A stretch of DNA of 64,000 nt from Mastigocoleus testarum BC008 (GCF_001456025.1 NZ_LMTZ01000162.1:124001-188000), one strand, 5' to 3'; positions 51,474 to 61,015 are shown, counted from the stretch's first letter. A program made the numbers and translations. The notes: generated by a model from the letters alone, not told the origin.

Positions 51474-54400
51474 TTAATTAACTGTAAATTCTGAAATATT
51501 AGATTCTGAAATATTTTTTGCTTTAACGCTAATTAGATGTTGACCGCTAGAAACTAATGTATAAGCAGGTAAATTAACTTCATCATCTGTAATATTAGTA
51601 ATCAAAGATTCGACACGATCTAAACCGGGAATAGATCCTAATAAAGCATAAAAATCAGATAAACAAGGTAAACGTCCAAATTCCCATCCTTGGTTAGAGT
51701 ATCCACCGGTCAAGGGATGGAGAAAAGCATTAAGGATTTCCATCGCTCTAAGTTTTACATTGGATATAGCTTCAATATCATCTGCGATCAGTACCGTCTC
51801 AATTACCACCTCAAAATAAATCGGACCGCTGACTCGCAGATGTTTGGGTGAAGTAACAACATTTGCAGTATGTTTTTGTAAATATCTCTCAACTTGCTGT
51901 CTTAGCAGTAATGAAGGTTTAGGTTGAAGTTCACTACTGTTGGGAACAACAATCAGGGTTACCCAACCAAGTTCATAGTTTCCTTGATCATTAAAATTTG
52001 GTAGACACTTGACTCGGGAAATACTGCGAGAAGCTTGACGAGTTAAATATTCAAAATCACTTACTGTTACAGCACGGTTGCGATGTTTCAATATTTGTGG
52101 ACCGCGTTGTAAAGCTTTTTCTAGTAACTCGGTATCCGTACCCCCCTCTCCAGGTTCGGGATTAGTAACACTATCCACATAAGCGATCGAGCTTTTCAAA
52201 GCATTGATTTCAAAGCGTCCAATATTACCCTTTGTTCCACCTCCTAATTGATAATTGGCGATAATATTATTTGCACCTATCGGGGGTATTGCTCCCTGTG
52301 TACCATTACCAAACTTAATTTGTCCAAAAGTTCGGTCAACTTGATAATGACGGTCATTTTGGTCAGATTCGAGTAATTCCTGTTTAGGTTCCCATCTCAC
52401 CCAAAATTCTTGGATATCTCCTCGGTTATCTTTAACTTCCCTAACTCTAATCTTGCGCTGACGGGAAAGATTTTTTTGCTCTTCGCTGGAAAGAGCATTA
52501 AACTCATTTACCCAAAGTTCTTCAGAAATTACAGGAGACTTAGAAAAAGTAAAAGTTTGGTCTGCTCTACCGTCGCTAGAACCAAGAATTTCATTATTAA
52601 TCGTCTCTATTTGGGAAGCCCATGTTGTGTTTAAATCGATACCCTTAATTTTGGGAGCAGGAGCAAAATTTACAGCATTGTCTTGTCTATTATTTTTGTT
52701 ACTATTAATTTTCTTTTCTGGCTTAAATTTGTCCTCTACATCAACAACCCGAATCCAGTAAAGTAATTGACCAAAGCGTGATATTTGGGCAAAATCAGAA
52801 GAACCAATAAATTCAACTGTCCCACTTCGAGTTAAACCGTTGGTTAGATCTTGAACTTCTAAAGGTACCCACTCACCTTTACCTTGTCTCCTGCTGTAAT
52901 ATTCCCAATTAAGTTGTGGTCTATTTTTCTTAGTATAAGCTTGTATCTCTAATGAAAAGAAAATACTAATTGGTCCTTTTAATGGAGGAGCATCAAAGCC
53001 AAGATAAAGAGATTGATGTAATACTTCAAGAGACTCAAAAGGTTTAAATGTAATATCAGTTGTTTTGCTTTCTTCAGTTTTATCTTGATACTGTAAATTA
53101 TTAAAAGTTAAACAATAATCCAAAAGGCTAGCTTCCGGTACGTAAGTAATAGTAAAATCCTCAAGTAGAGGAGCATTAAATCTATACTCAGTAATATTTT
53201 CGTTATTTTCAGAATTAATTTGTACTACTTCTCTTCCATAAGTACCATTGATTAAACGTACCCGTAACCAATATTGTAATTCGCCATTAATTGTTGTTTT
53301 TTCGATATCTTCCGGACAAATAAAAGATAATTCAACAAAACTTCCATCTTGCTGAGTTAAGTTAATAATTGTTGCATCGGTTTCTCCTTGAGAGACATCT
53401 CCTTGAAATATAATCTTATCCCAGCTACTTCCATTCCAATATTCCCAAGAAAGGATAGGATCTTGAATTTCATTGCTGTGGTCTTCTTCTGGTTGTTTGA
53501 TTTGAAATTGTAAAGTCAGAGTAACACCTTTTTTGGAAAATGCTTCTTGGTTCGCAAAGTAAAAAGTATCCAACTGTCGGGGCTGTTTACCAAAAGGATA
53601 AAACTCTTGGCTAGCATCAATCGGAACATCATTGTAAAATGCCTTATTGAGAGGAACACCTGCAGTTGTATCACTTATTTCTAAAGGTGTTGCTGTTACT
53701 TTGATAGTATCTATTTCAATAGTATCTAATTTATTTATTTCTAAACTTTCACTTTCTGTACTATCAATAATCACACAGCGAATCCATCGGCTTTTTACTT
53801 TGTTAACTTCCTTTTCTTTAATTTCATCATTATTGTTTTTAATAAAAGTAATATTGTTATCTACGATTTCATAATCATCAAAAGAATACCATCCTAAAAT
53901 TTTAGTCTCTTGACTTTCTCCCCAATATTCCCATTGAACAAATTCAGAATTCACAAGCTGTTCTGGTGCGTTAGATATTTCTAGAGTTACGCGAACACTA
54001 GCGGTAATATTAAAAATATCCAAATGTCCCAGATACAAAATATGTTCTTGTTTATTCTTTCCTGTAAATAGTTCAAAATTTATGACTTTTTCAACTCTAG
54101 TATTTATTGTCCTATAGGAATTAATAAGTTTATCCTTAAGAGTAACTTTTTTCCCAGAAATATTATCTACTTCTACATACTCATTATTCGAGAATTTTTG
54201 AAATTCAAGAATGTCCCCTGGCTTAATTTCTAAAGTATTTTCTAAAAATAAACTAGTATCTCCTTCCCGGACATTAGATATTAACTTAGTAGATACGGGA
54301 TTTAACCTTCCTTTCGCCAAAAAATATGGAGGTATAGAGAAAACACTATCCTCCATTTTCTTAAAGCTATAAGCATCAACCAGTTGAGCAGGAGTTGCTA

Positions 54401-54791
54401 AAATATTCCTTTCAGTCTCAAAATTAATGGAGTCACCACCTTGAGCAGATTGAGCAGAAACCGAAGTTTTTGCTGGGATCAAAATAGTTTTAACAGTGCC
54501 TTGACTGAGATAAAATGTTACGGGTACCCGAGACTGTTGAGCAGGTAATAATTGAACGCCAAGTATATCCAGAAAAGCAATGAAATTTTTCTCTGGAACT
54601 TGGTTTAACTGCTCAAGAGTACCTGTAATCATATGAGCAAAGATTTTAAGTAGTGCTGAATCTGGAGTATTATCATCAGCAACTAACCATTCCGGAGTAT
54701 AGTAAGGAATTAAATTCCGGATTTCTTGTAGTATATTTGCAAATTTTATTGTGTTAATTTTTGGTGGTGCTCGCATTTTTTTACTATTCAA
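51474..54791 (-). CDS. Baseplate J-like protein, first and larger copy (Cis11/12 class)
   Basis: 1105-aa baseplate wedge protein. The N-terminal part (TPDSALLKIFAHMITGTLEQLN) and the C-terminal NRAVTVSDFEYLTRQAS and LHPLTGGYSNQGWEFGRLP match the same family as the 840-aa neighbour. Several extra beta-rich repeats with WEYWG/WEYWNGSSWDKI signatures (four or more copies between 270 and 690) explain the greater length. It is the first of two tandem J-like genes, a normal pattern for eCIS. It lies about 115 bases after the gp25 gene. Confidence 0.9.
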   Translation of the reverse strand: MNSKKMRAPPKINTIKFANILQEIRNLIPYYTPEWLVADDNTPDSALLKIFAHMITGTLEQLNQVPEKNFIAFLDILGVQLLPAQQSRVPVTFYLSQGTVKTILIPAKTSVSAQSAQGGDSINFETERNILATPAQLVDAYSFKKMEDSVFSIPPYFLAKGRLNPVSTKLISNVREGDTSLFLENTLEIKPGDILEFQKFSNNEYVEVDNISGKKVTLKDKLINSYRTINTRVEKVINFELFTGKNKQEHILYLGHLDIFNITASVRVTLEISNAPEQLVNSEFVQWEYWGESQETKILGWYSFDDYEIVDNNITFIKNNNDEIKEKEVNKVKSRWIRCVIIDSTESESLEINKLDTIEIDTIKVTATPLEISDTTAGVPLNKAFYNDVPIDASQEFYPFGKQPRQLDTFYFANQEAFSKKGVTLTLQFQIKQPEEDHSNEIQDPILSWEYWNGSSWDKIIFQGDVSQGETDATIINLTQQDGSFVELSFICPEDIEKTTINGELQYWLRVRLINGTYGREVVQINSENNENITEYRFNAPLLEDFTITYVPEASLLDYCLTFNNLQYQDKTEESKTTDITFKPFESLEVLHQSLYLGFDAPPLKGPISIFFSLEIQAYTKKNRPQLNWEYYSRRQGKGEWVPLEVQDLTNGLTRSGTVEFIGSSDFAQISRFGQLLYWIRVVDVEDKFKPEKKINSNKNNRQDNAVNFAPAPKIKGIDLNTTWASQIETINNEILGSSDGRADQTFTFSKSPVISEELWVNEFNALSSEEQKNLSRQRKIRVREVKDNRGDIQEFWVRWEPKQELLESDQNDRHYQVDRTFGQIKFGNGTQGAIPPIGANNIIANYQLGGGTKGNIGRFEINALKSSIAYVDSVTNPEPGEGGTDTELLEKALQRGPQILKHRNRAVTVSDFEYLTRQASRSISRVKCLPNFNDQGNYELGWVTLIVVPNSSELQPKPSLLLRQQVERYLQKHTANVVTSPKHLRVSGPIYFEVVIETVLIADDIEAISNVKLRAMEILNAFLHPLTGGYSNQGWEFGRLPCLSDFYALLGSIPGLDRVESLITNITDDEVNLPAYTLVSSGQHLISVKAKNISESNISEFTVN

Positions 54792-54907
54792 AAAATCACA
54801 ATCATTATTGTTATTAAAATTTATATTTTATCCCTGAATTTTTAGTTTTTAGTTTGAGCTTTTAAATTTGAACTTTAATTATAATATTCTAACTTTTTAC
54901 TTAATCA

Positions 54908-55303
54908 TTATCCTCCTTGAAGATAGAATGGGTAAACTAAATTGAATGCATTATTTGTTTTGCGAACTCGATAATTGATATTAATTTTCAAGTTTCCTGG
55001 AGTTTTTGGAATTGGAATAACTTTAATTTCATTCAAATCAATTCTGGGTTCCCAACGAATTAAAGCTTCTCGTACGCTTGATTCTACTAACCCTAAAGTA
55101 GTCATACTCAGAGTTGCAAAAATAAAATTATGAATTTCACAACCAAAATCAGGTTGCATAGCTCGCTCACCTTTACTAGTTGCAAGAATAATCCAGATTG
55201 ATTCTCGAATATTTTCTTCATATTCCGATATCAAGATTTTCCCAGTGGAATTGTCCACCTTTACCGGAAACTTCCAACCGATTCCTAAAAACTCTTTAGC
55301 CAT
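54908..55303 (-). CDS. GPW/gp25 family baseplate protein (Cis9-like)
   Basis: 131-aa protein of the gp25 family, which nucleates the sheath on the baseplate. It carries IWIILATSKGERAMQPDFGC, then NFIFATLSMTTLG and the REALIRWEPRIDL segment, all typical. The start MAKEFLGIGWKFPV is classical for the family. Length and position between the spike and J-like genes match other CIS loci. Confidence 0.95.
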   Translation of the reverse strand: MAKEFLGIGWKFPVKVDNSTGKILISEYEENIRESIWIILATSKGERAMQPDFGCEIHNFIFATLSMTTLGLVESSVREALIRWEPRIDLNEIKVIPIPKTPGNLKININYRVRKTNNAFNLVYPFYLQGG

Positions 55304-55359
55304 TTTTATCTCTTACTACTAATTACTCATTACTTCTTACTTACAATTACCTCGATATT

Positions 55360-55689
55360 TTATGACTCCGTATCTTTAAGGGGAGGGTAAACAAAACCAA
55401 TGATAAAAGGATATTCAAAGCTACCTTGTTCAAAAGCAATTAATACTACATCATGAACATCTACGGAAGGAGTACTACCCTTATCACTCGTAATTATTCG
55501 CGCTGTAATTTCATCATTTTGGTCTTGATTAATTTCACCTTTATACTTTCTCCATTGAAATTTTACTTTGACTTTTCCATTACTTATTTCTGAGATATTT
55601 GTAACAGTTGCGAGAGCTACTCCTCGAATCGAAGCTCCATTAGTTTTGTCTTGTGATTGGAGAAAAAAGCAATTACGTAAATCCTTCAT
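55360..55689 (-). CDS. gp5/baseplate V-like OB-fold spike protein
   Basis: 109-aa protein of the phage baseplate assembly V / gp5 OB-fold class. GVALATVTNISEISNGKVKVKF and VDVHDVVLIAFEQGSFEYPF are the characteristic beta strands; FIIGFVY near the end is the usual terminus of the OB domain. No beta-helix tip follows, so the spike is short or completed by another protein. It overlaps the upstream gp27-like gene by four bases. Together the two correspond to the single VgrG-like Cis8 protein of other CIS. Confidence 0.85.
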   Translation of the reverse strand: MKDLRNCFFLQSQDKTNGASIRGVALATVTNISEISNGKVKVKFQWRKYKGEINQDQNDEITARIITSDKGSTPSVDVHDVVLIAFEQGSFEYPFIIGFVYPPLKDTES

Positions 55690-56858
55690 GATAATGGTGT
55701 TGTTTCTGAAGTAACTATTATGTCGTCCTCATTGGGTACTCGTTTGACATCAAAAGTTGTTTTATAACCCGAACTACTAAGACTATGATTTGTTTTTTCA
55801 ATATAATAAGTATTACTAAACTTGCTTCCCAAACCTTTTAGCTCAATATTTGTACCAGCTAAAATATCGGGAACACCGATAGATTCTCCACTCCCCTTGA
55901 GTACATCTTCATGTTTTTTTAATAAAATAGATTTTGCTAAGTTTTTAGCATGTTCTTCTGATGATACAGGTTGTTTAACCTGTTCCTTGATAATTTGTTC
56001 GGTCGATTGTTCTCCTGTAATATGACTAATGATTTTATGAAGAAAAATTTTTTTAATCTCATCATTAAAAATCTTTGCTGTCGCTGTAATATTTTTCTTG
56101 TCATCTGTAGTATTTTGTCCAATAACATCTATTTGGAAAACCCGCTCAGCAATGTTAAGATCTGGAGAAAAATTAATAAGACTTACCTGCCATTCTAAAG
56201 TCACAATTGGTTGTGATTTATATATTGGTTTTCGAAAAAAAAGTGTTTTCTTAAAAACGAAAAATTCATAAAAATTTCTTTCAGCTAATCGCGTTAAAAA
56301 TTCAAAATCATTTTCTTTTTCTTGTTTTACAATTTGTTCATATTCAACTTCTGTATCATCTATAGTTTTTTCATCATTAGGAAATGGATATGGATCACTA
56401 GAATAAATCTGAAGTTGATAATAATTTGCTATCTCTTCTACAACTTCATGGTCTTTTTTATTCTTCCAAGAGCGTGGTTTTTTTTCTTTCATCATTCGAT
56501 AGGAAATGTCAAAACCACTGACCTCTATCTCAGGGTTACCACCAGAAAGGAAATCTATCTTGACTGCAGTAATTATGCCAAATATAATCGTTTTTATTTC
56601 ATTCGCGTAACCAAGTTTAATTTCAACTTCCGCGTCAAAAACTAATACATTTTCAACAAAAGAGTTTATTTCCCTAGTAATGGGATTAAAAGCATTAAAA
56701 ATAATAAAAGAAAAAGTATCAGCACCATCTAAAGTGTTGTCAACATTTACACTGATTACTTCCACTCCTGCTTTGAGAATATCCTGTCCTTCAACTAAAA
56801 TCTCAAAAGTAGGAGCATATAAATTGTGATATTTTTGCTCTAGAGCTACAATATCCAT
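55686..56858 (-). CDS. Spike hub protein, gp27/phage late control D-like
   Basis: 390-aa hub protein of the gp27/GpD class. Family-like parts are VDNTLDGADTFSFIIFNAFNP, here noted by TLDGADTFSF, then VEIKLGYANEIKTIIFGIIT, YRMMKEKKPRSWKN and EYEQIVKQEKENDFEFLTRLAERN, of which DFEFLTRLAERN is the hallmark. It forms the trimer that joins the tube to the spike. It is followed by the OB-fold gene with a four-base overlap, so the hub and OB-fold spike are split in two genes. Confidence 0.88.
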   Translation of the reverse strand: MDIVALEQKYHNLYAPTFEILVEGQDILKAGVEVISVNVDNTLDGADTFSFIIFNAFNPITREINSFVENVLVFDAEVEIKLGYANEIKTIIFGIITAVKIDFLSGGNPEIEVSGFDISYRMMKEKKPRSWKNKKDHEVVEEIANYYQLQIYSSDPYPFPNDEKTIDDTEVEYEQIVKQEKENDFEFLTRLAERNFYEFFVFKKTLFFRKPIYKSQPIVTLEWQVSLINFSPDLNIAERVFQIDVIGQNTTDDKKNITATAKIFNDEIKKIFLHKIISHITGEQSTEQIIKEQVKQPVSSEEHAKNLAKSILLKKHEDVLKGSGESIGVPDILAGTNIELKGLGSKFSNTYYIEKTNHSLSSSGYKTTFDVKRVPNEDDIIVTSETTPLS

Positions 56859-56862
56859 AATA

Positions 56863-57492
56863 TTATTTTAAAACTGGAACAATAAGTTCTTGAGCAACTG
56901 TTAAAAGACGGGGGTTGCTGATTTTATTGGCGTTAGCTATTAGACGCCACAAACTTGAGTCTTTATATTCTTTATTCGCGATCATCCATAGAGAATCGCC
57001 TTGTTTGGGAATAATTCTTTTGGTGTCAGCGCTAGATTCTTTACGCACCCCTTGTATCTGCTCACTCAGAGTTTTATATTCTTTGAAAGTAACACTCAGA
57101 GTTGCTCTAACTGGAACTCCTGATTCCAAGAATAAAGTGAATGTTTGATTGACTTGTTCTAAAGTTGCTCTAAAAGAAAGAGAACCCCAACGAAATTCAC
57201 AAATTGGAGGAGCATGGAGAATTGGATCTATATCTAATAATGATGTGACTTGTGTTGTGTAGCTTCTAACGTCTTCTCCTCTTTCATAAGAATCGAAAAA
57301 TAGATCCATTGTTAAGGTTTGAGTGTTACCATTGACAAATTGAGTAGCAGGTGTAGCAGTCCCAGGAACTGCGGTACGTTGAAATTGATTGCTTGTCTCC
57401 AGAGAATATTCAGTTGGATTAAATAAAACCTCGATTTCTTTTCTGCTCAAATCTCCATTTCCTGCCAGAATAAAAGCCTTTTCTAAAGCCAT
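56863..57492 (-). CDS. LysM-containing CIS protein (Cis7-like)
   Basis: 209-aa protein. The N-terminal 145 residues contain VLFNPTEYSLETSNQFQRTAVPG, recognisable by NPTEYSLE, and a beta-rich core. The C-terminal LysM (about 155-209) has QGDSLWMIANKEYKDSSLWRLI and RLLTVAQELIVPV. Afp7/gp53-like proteins of this type cap the hub and join wedge and spike. It lies five bases before the gp27-like gene. Confidence 0.92.
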   Translation of the reverse strand: MALEKAFILAGNGDLSRKEIEVLFNPTEYSLETSNQFQRTAVPGTATPATQFVNGNTQTLTMDLFFDSYERGEDVRSYTTQVTSLLDIDPILHAPPICEFRWGSLSFRATLEQVNQTFTLFLESGVPVRATLSVTFKEYKTLSEQIQGVRKESSADTKRIIPKQGDSLWMIANKEYKDSSLWRLIANANKISNPRLLTVAQELIVPVLK

Positions 57493-57517
57493 TTTTACCT
57501 TCCTTTTAACGTTATTC

Positions 57518-57575
57518 CAATATTGAATTTAAAAAATATTGGACTTAAAAATATTGAACTTAAAAATATTGAACT
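57518..57575. repeat. 15-base tandem repeat upstream of the LysM gene
   Basis: About four units of AAAAATATTGAACTT lie in the gap between the 660-aa gene and the LysM gene, with slight drift in the first unit. Confidence 0.85.
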
Positions 57576-59557
57576 TACAAAAGTCCTCTCCTTTGACGTT
57601 CTATTTTGAGTTTTCGCTCAATTACCTGAAATACCCGATCTGCAAGTCCATTTACATCGATATTAGATAGGTCAAAATCAGTTTTTTTGTGTTGTTCCCA
57701 GGCATTTTTTCTAACTACTTGATTCTCTTGATTAGAAGAAACAGGTGTAGTCATTGCTTTGGATTGAGCAAATTCCATTGCACTTGTTTTAGAGAATTTA
57801 CTATCCTTTTGTTCAGATTGTTTATTTGCTACCGTATTCTGGAAAATAAGTCCTTCATAAGTGGAACCAAGCTTGTTAGTTGGGATTTGCTTCAATCTTT
57901 TCGTGCGAATATGATGGGGTTGGAAATCATCATGTAAGTCAATAACTGTTTTCCTTAAATCTTTTTTCCTTAAGTCTAAAGTCGATTTTTTCTCATTATT
58001 TTGCTGCTTGTGGATAAAATTAAACCTACGTTCAAAGGTTGATATTGTCTGACTCATATTTACCGAATAAATTAGCAGCGATGTTTGAGTTTTCTTCAGT
58101 CTGGTTTGAAAATCTGGGAACCAAGATTTATTAATATTTTCATCTAGTAAATTTCTGTCTGATAAATTTACTACTTCTTTTTCATTTTGTTTGAAGATTA
58201 AATTTACAAGTTCAGAATCAAAACCAGATGAAACTGATTGATTTGGGTAAAGATTAGATAGTGCTAATTGAATTGGGTTATTTGGCAGCAATTTAAATTT
58301 TTGTTTAGGTGATAAGAAAGTTAGGATATCTAGAGTACTGATTTTCGATGATACAAGTGGTAGATTTCTCGGAAGTAAGAAAGTAAAAAAGTGAGGAAGT
58401 GAAAAAACTACTTGACTAACAAATTTTCGCCCAAGTTTTTGTACTCTGAAACTCTCATGATTTTTATCTTTCTTGTTCTGTAATCTTTGTTGAAGAGTTG
58501 TGTGAAAAGGTTTCCTCAAGAATTTGTATGGGGATTCTACTACTAGATCGCGAACAAATTCTGTATTTGAACCCAAAGAGTTATCATCAATAATTAACTG
58601 CGATCGCCAGTTCTTCCCAACCTGTCGCTCTGGGAAAGATAAAGGTATCGTTTTGAAATTCTGCGATAATCGCAATAACAAAACATTTTGGTTCAACCAT
58701 TGCTGTTGTAGCTTCAGTCCCATATTTAATGGCTGATTGCTTTTTAATTGCGATGTTCTGGTAATCAGAATTGAATCGTCCTTAGAAAAATCGCTACTAA
58801 ACTCCGTATTTGAATCCAAAGAGTCATCAATTATAGAACTTAACTGCTCATTAGAAATTTCTAATGGTTTGAGATTGCTATTTTCTTGAGGTAAATCAAT
58901 ACCTGTAGCTGTGCTATCTACACCTACGGTACGCTGTGCTAGCTCGCTAACCTCCGTCCCAATTATCCTAATTACCTTTTCCCTGGGTAATTCCTGAATG
59001 ACTAACTTAGTTCGTGAGTCACTTCTAAACTGTCGCTCTGGTAAAAAAGATAAAGGTATTGTTTTGAGATTCTGTAATCGCAATAATAAAATATTTTGGT
59101 TCAACCATCGCTGTTGCAATTTCAGTCCCATACTGGTTTGCTGATGGTTTTGTAATTGCGATGCTTTGGTAATTAAAATTGAACTACTCTTAGAGAAAGT
59201 TAATAACTCTTTTTGCAAATTTTGAGGTTGATTGTTACTCTCTCTCCTCAGCGTTTTTTGTACTGCTGTATTCCAGAAGAAAAGAAAATTCAATTTTAAC
59301 TCTAGCTGAGTTGTGGAATGTAGACTATGAATTACCTCCTTCTTTAAGAACTGGTTTACGTTAAATATATTACTTTCACTGCTAGCTTTGTGAAGCAGAA
59401 TTAAGGTTACTAATGGAAATTTACCTAGTTTTAAGCCACTATATTTACTAGCAATCCGTTGGCTGAAATCAAAATTGCTTAATCCAAAGGAACGCAATTG
59501 TTGAATTTGGAGTGCTAATTTTCCAGCTTTGGGAATATATGGTTGGGTGCGTTTCAT
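57575..59557 (-). CDS. CIS-locus protein of 660 aa, unknown, with internal duplication
   Basis: No recognised family except the last 40 residues (DVNGLADRVFQVIERKLKIE), which match a short motif common at the ends of proteins in phage-tail-like loci. The rest is Lys/Ser/Leu/Gln-rich and poorly conserved. Two related blocks of about 55 residues occur near 130-190 and 265-325, sharing GLKLQQRWLNQNILLLRL and KTIPLSF. No signal peptide or transmembrane segment is clear. Position between the second tube gene and the LysM gene suggests a tape-measure or tube-terminating role, but the composition is not typical of a tape measure. Function open. Confidence 0.75.
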   Translation of the reverse strand: MKRTQPYIPKAGKLALQIQQLRSFGLSNFDFSQRIASKYSGLKLGKFPLVTLILLHKASSESNIFNVNQFLKKEVIHSLHSTTQLELKLNFLFFWNTAVQKTLRRESNNQPQNLQKELLTFSKSSSILITKASQLQNHQQTSMGLKLQQRWLNQNILLLRLQNLKTIPLSFLPERQFRSDSRTKLVIQELPREKVIRIIGTEVSELAQRTVGVDSTATGIDLPQENSNLKPLEISNEQLSSIIDDSLDSNTEFSSDFSKDDSILITRTSQLKSNQPLNMGLKLQQQWLNQNVLLLRLSQNFKTIPLSFPERQVGKNWRSQLIIDDNSLGSNTEFVRDLVVESPYKFLRKPFHTTLQQRLQNKKDKNHESFRVQKLGRKFVSQVVFSLPHFFTFLLPRNLPLVSSKISTLDILTFLSPKQKFKLLPNNPIQLALSNLYPNQSVSSGFDSELVNLIFKQNEKEVVNLSDRNLLDENINKSWFPDFQTRLKKTQTSLLIYSVNMSQTISTFERRFNFIHKQQNNEKKSTLDLRKKDLRKTVIDLHDDFQPHHIRTKRLKQIPTNKLGSTYEGLIFQNTVANKQSEQKDSKFSKTSAMEFAQSKAMTTPVSSNQENQVVRKNAWEQHKKTDFDLSNIDVNGLADRVFQVIERKLKIERQRRGLL

Positions 59558-59590
59558 TTTTCAAGCTTTATTTTCATCAAGCTTTATTCA

Positions 59591-60007
59591 TCAAGCTTTG
59601 TATAAACCATTGTGAGCTAGCTCTAGCGTCTCCACCGCAACTGCATTGCTATCACCTTTCAAATCGGGTCCAACCCATTTCACTGGATAAGCACCAGTAA
59701 AATTCCAGCGCCACTTTTCATTGCAAGTATCGTCAAGTAAAATTACTGAACCATTTTGTCGCTGAATTTGCCCAATAATGACATTTTGATGCCACTGCCA
59801 AAGCTCGGTTGAGTTCGTAATTCCACGGCTAAGAACAAGATTTGGATACTTAGTTACCTTTGGCAGCTTATGTACAAAACTATTACGACCTCCTTCGTGG
59901 TATTCCTCAGTTTCAGTTTCTGCCTGCAATCCAGAGACTTCAGAAAAACTAGCGACAACTAAACTCCTAATCTCTATTAAAAAATTGAAGGCTTTATAGG
60001 GAAGCAT
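59591..60007 (-). CDS. CIS tube protein, second copy (Cis5-like)
   Basis: 138-aa phage T4 gp19-like tail tube protein. It shows the family features YKAFNFLIEIRSLVVASFSE, then GLQAETETEEYHEGG, NLVLSRGIT and GSVILLDDTCNEKWRWNFTGAYPVKW, with NAVAVETLELAHNGL at the end. It diverges from the main tube (145 aa, at 60578) and lies closer to the LysM and hub genes, so it probably forms the initiator ring between hub and tube, as Afp5 does. Confidence 0.92.
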   Translation of the reverse strand: MLPYKAFNFLIEIRSLVVASFSEVSGLQAETETEEYHEGGRNSFVHKLPKVTKYPNLVLSRGITNSTELWQWHQNVIIGQIQRQNGSVILLDDTCNEKWRWNFTGAYPVKWVGPDLKGDSNAVAVETLELAHNGLYKA

Positions 60008-60048
60008 CGTTTTTTCAATGACCTAAATCTTGTAACAACCTAAATTTA

Positions 60049-60261
60049 TTAGCTTTGTGTATTGCTATTTAACTTACGATTAATCTTGGAAATTTCCTCG
60101 CACCAAATTTTGCGATCGCGATGTTCCATGTTCATAATTTCGTCATGAGACCAGGGAAAATGATAGGCAATAAAGGCTACCTCTTCATGTATCTTTTCTA
60201 AAGGGTAGCCTACTATACTTCCCCCGAGGCAATTACCTCTATCTCGTGTTCTTGCCCACAT
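60049..60261 (-). CDS. DUF6760-like small CIS protein
   Basis: Small protein of the DUF6760 type found in CIS and phage-tail-like loci; the conserved part is VGYPLEKIHEEVAFIAYHF and HRDRKIWCEEISKIN. In the family this block usually starts at the protein N-terminus. Here no ATG, GTG or TTG precedes it closely: the nearest ATGs are at 60261 and 60270, inside the previous gene, giving a 16-19 residue leader. An ATA codon (60216-60214) behind GGGGGA is where the family start would fall. The role is unknown; it may be an assembly partner of the tube or sheath. Confidence 0.75.
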   Translation of the reverse strand: MWARTRDRGNCLGGSIVGYPLEKIHEEVAFIAYHFPWSHDEIMNMEHRDRKIWCEEISKINRKLNSNTQS

Positions 60262-60578
60262 TTTGGACAAACCGTTTTAATATGTGGTGTCCCATCTTCA
60301 TTAATTCGACGGTAGAAGTCTTGTAAGAAAGCTAAATCTGTAGCAAATAGTCCTTCAATGACTTTAGGGTTAACTTGGTCTAGGGTTCCCAAGCGAGTAA
60401 TTACCCGAGAGAAAATTATTACAACTAGGTAAGCAGGATTAGAATTGCAGCGCGGGTCTTTCATAGGGGCAATTTCATCGTAGGCAGTTGCCAAGCGCAT
60501 AACCCCTTCCCGATGGAGATTACCTTCACCATCTACATAACCACGGGGTAGAGTGAAAGGAAATTCAGTTTGTAGCAT
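60213..60578 (-). CDS. Phage tail assembly-type protein with zinc-finger-like tail
   Basis: 121-aa protein. The start MLQTEFPFTLPRGYVDGEGN and the middle VMRLATAYDEIAPMKDPR resemble T4 baseplate/tail assembly (gp26-like) proteins typical of eCIS loci. The C-terminus has CPKCGQEHEIEV, one CxxC pair. Translation is coupled to the upstream tube gene by a TAATG overlap at 60576-60580, and its end overlaps the DUF6760-like gene. It is probably an assembly chaperone and not part of the mature particle; that is inference. Confidence 0.82.
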   Translation of the reverse strand: MLQTEFPFTLPRGYVDGEGNLHREGVMRLATAYDEIAPMKDPRCNSNPAYLVVIIFSRVITRLGTLDQVNPKVIEGLFATDLAFLQDFYRRINEDGTPHIKTVCPKCGQEHEIEVIASGEV

Positions 60579-61015
60579 TAGCCTTTAGATATCCCCTCAT
60601 GAGCAATTTCTAAAGTCTCAATTGCTACTTCATTACCTGTAGCATTAAAACTAGTACCTGTCCATTTAGTTGGCCAACCTTCGCGAAAATTCCAACGCAT
60701 CTTTTCTTGACCTAAGTCATCCAAAAGTACAATTGAACCGTTTTTGCGTTCGACCTGACCTTCTACAGCTTTCGTACGCCAATCCCAAATTTCTACATCG
60801 TCGGTAACGCCATACTTTAAGGAAATATTCGAATATTTAACCAAACCAGTCAACTTACGAACAGTGAGATATTTTTCATTACCTTCACGATATTCAATTG
60901 GGTCTTGGGCTGAATCGAGTCCCGAACACTCCCGAAAGCCAGCACGAGTAATACCATCAATTTCGACTAAAAAGTTATATGCACGGTATGGATCTTTGCG
61001 AACTCCAACTACCAT
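60578..61015 (-). CDS. CIS tube protein, main copy (Cis1-like)
   Basis: 145-aa inner-tube protein of the gp19/Hcp-like class. Features are YRAYNFLVEIDGITRAGFRE, GLDSAQDPIEYREGNEKYL, the LVKYSNISLKYGVTDD stretch and NGSIVLLDDLGQEKMRWNF, with EVAIETLEIAHEGISKG at the end. It lies directly behind the sheath genes, the usual position of the main tube subunit. It stacks as hexameric rings inside the sheath and is expelled on contraction. Confidence 0.95.
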   Translation of the reverse strand: MVVGVRKDPYRAYNFLVEIDGITRAGFRECSGLDSAQDPIEYREGNEKYLTVRKLTGLVKYSNISLKYGVTDDVEIWDWRTKAVEGQVERKNGSIVLLDDLGQEKMRWNFREGWPTKWTGTSFNATGNEVAIETLEIAHEGISKG

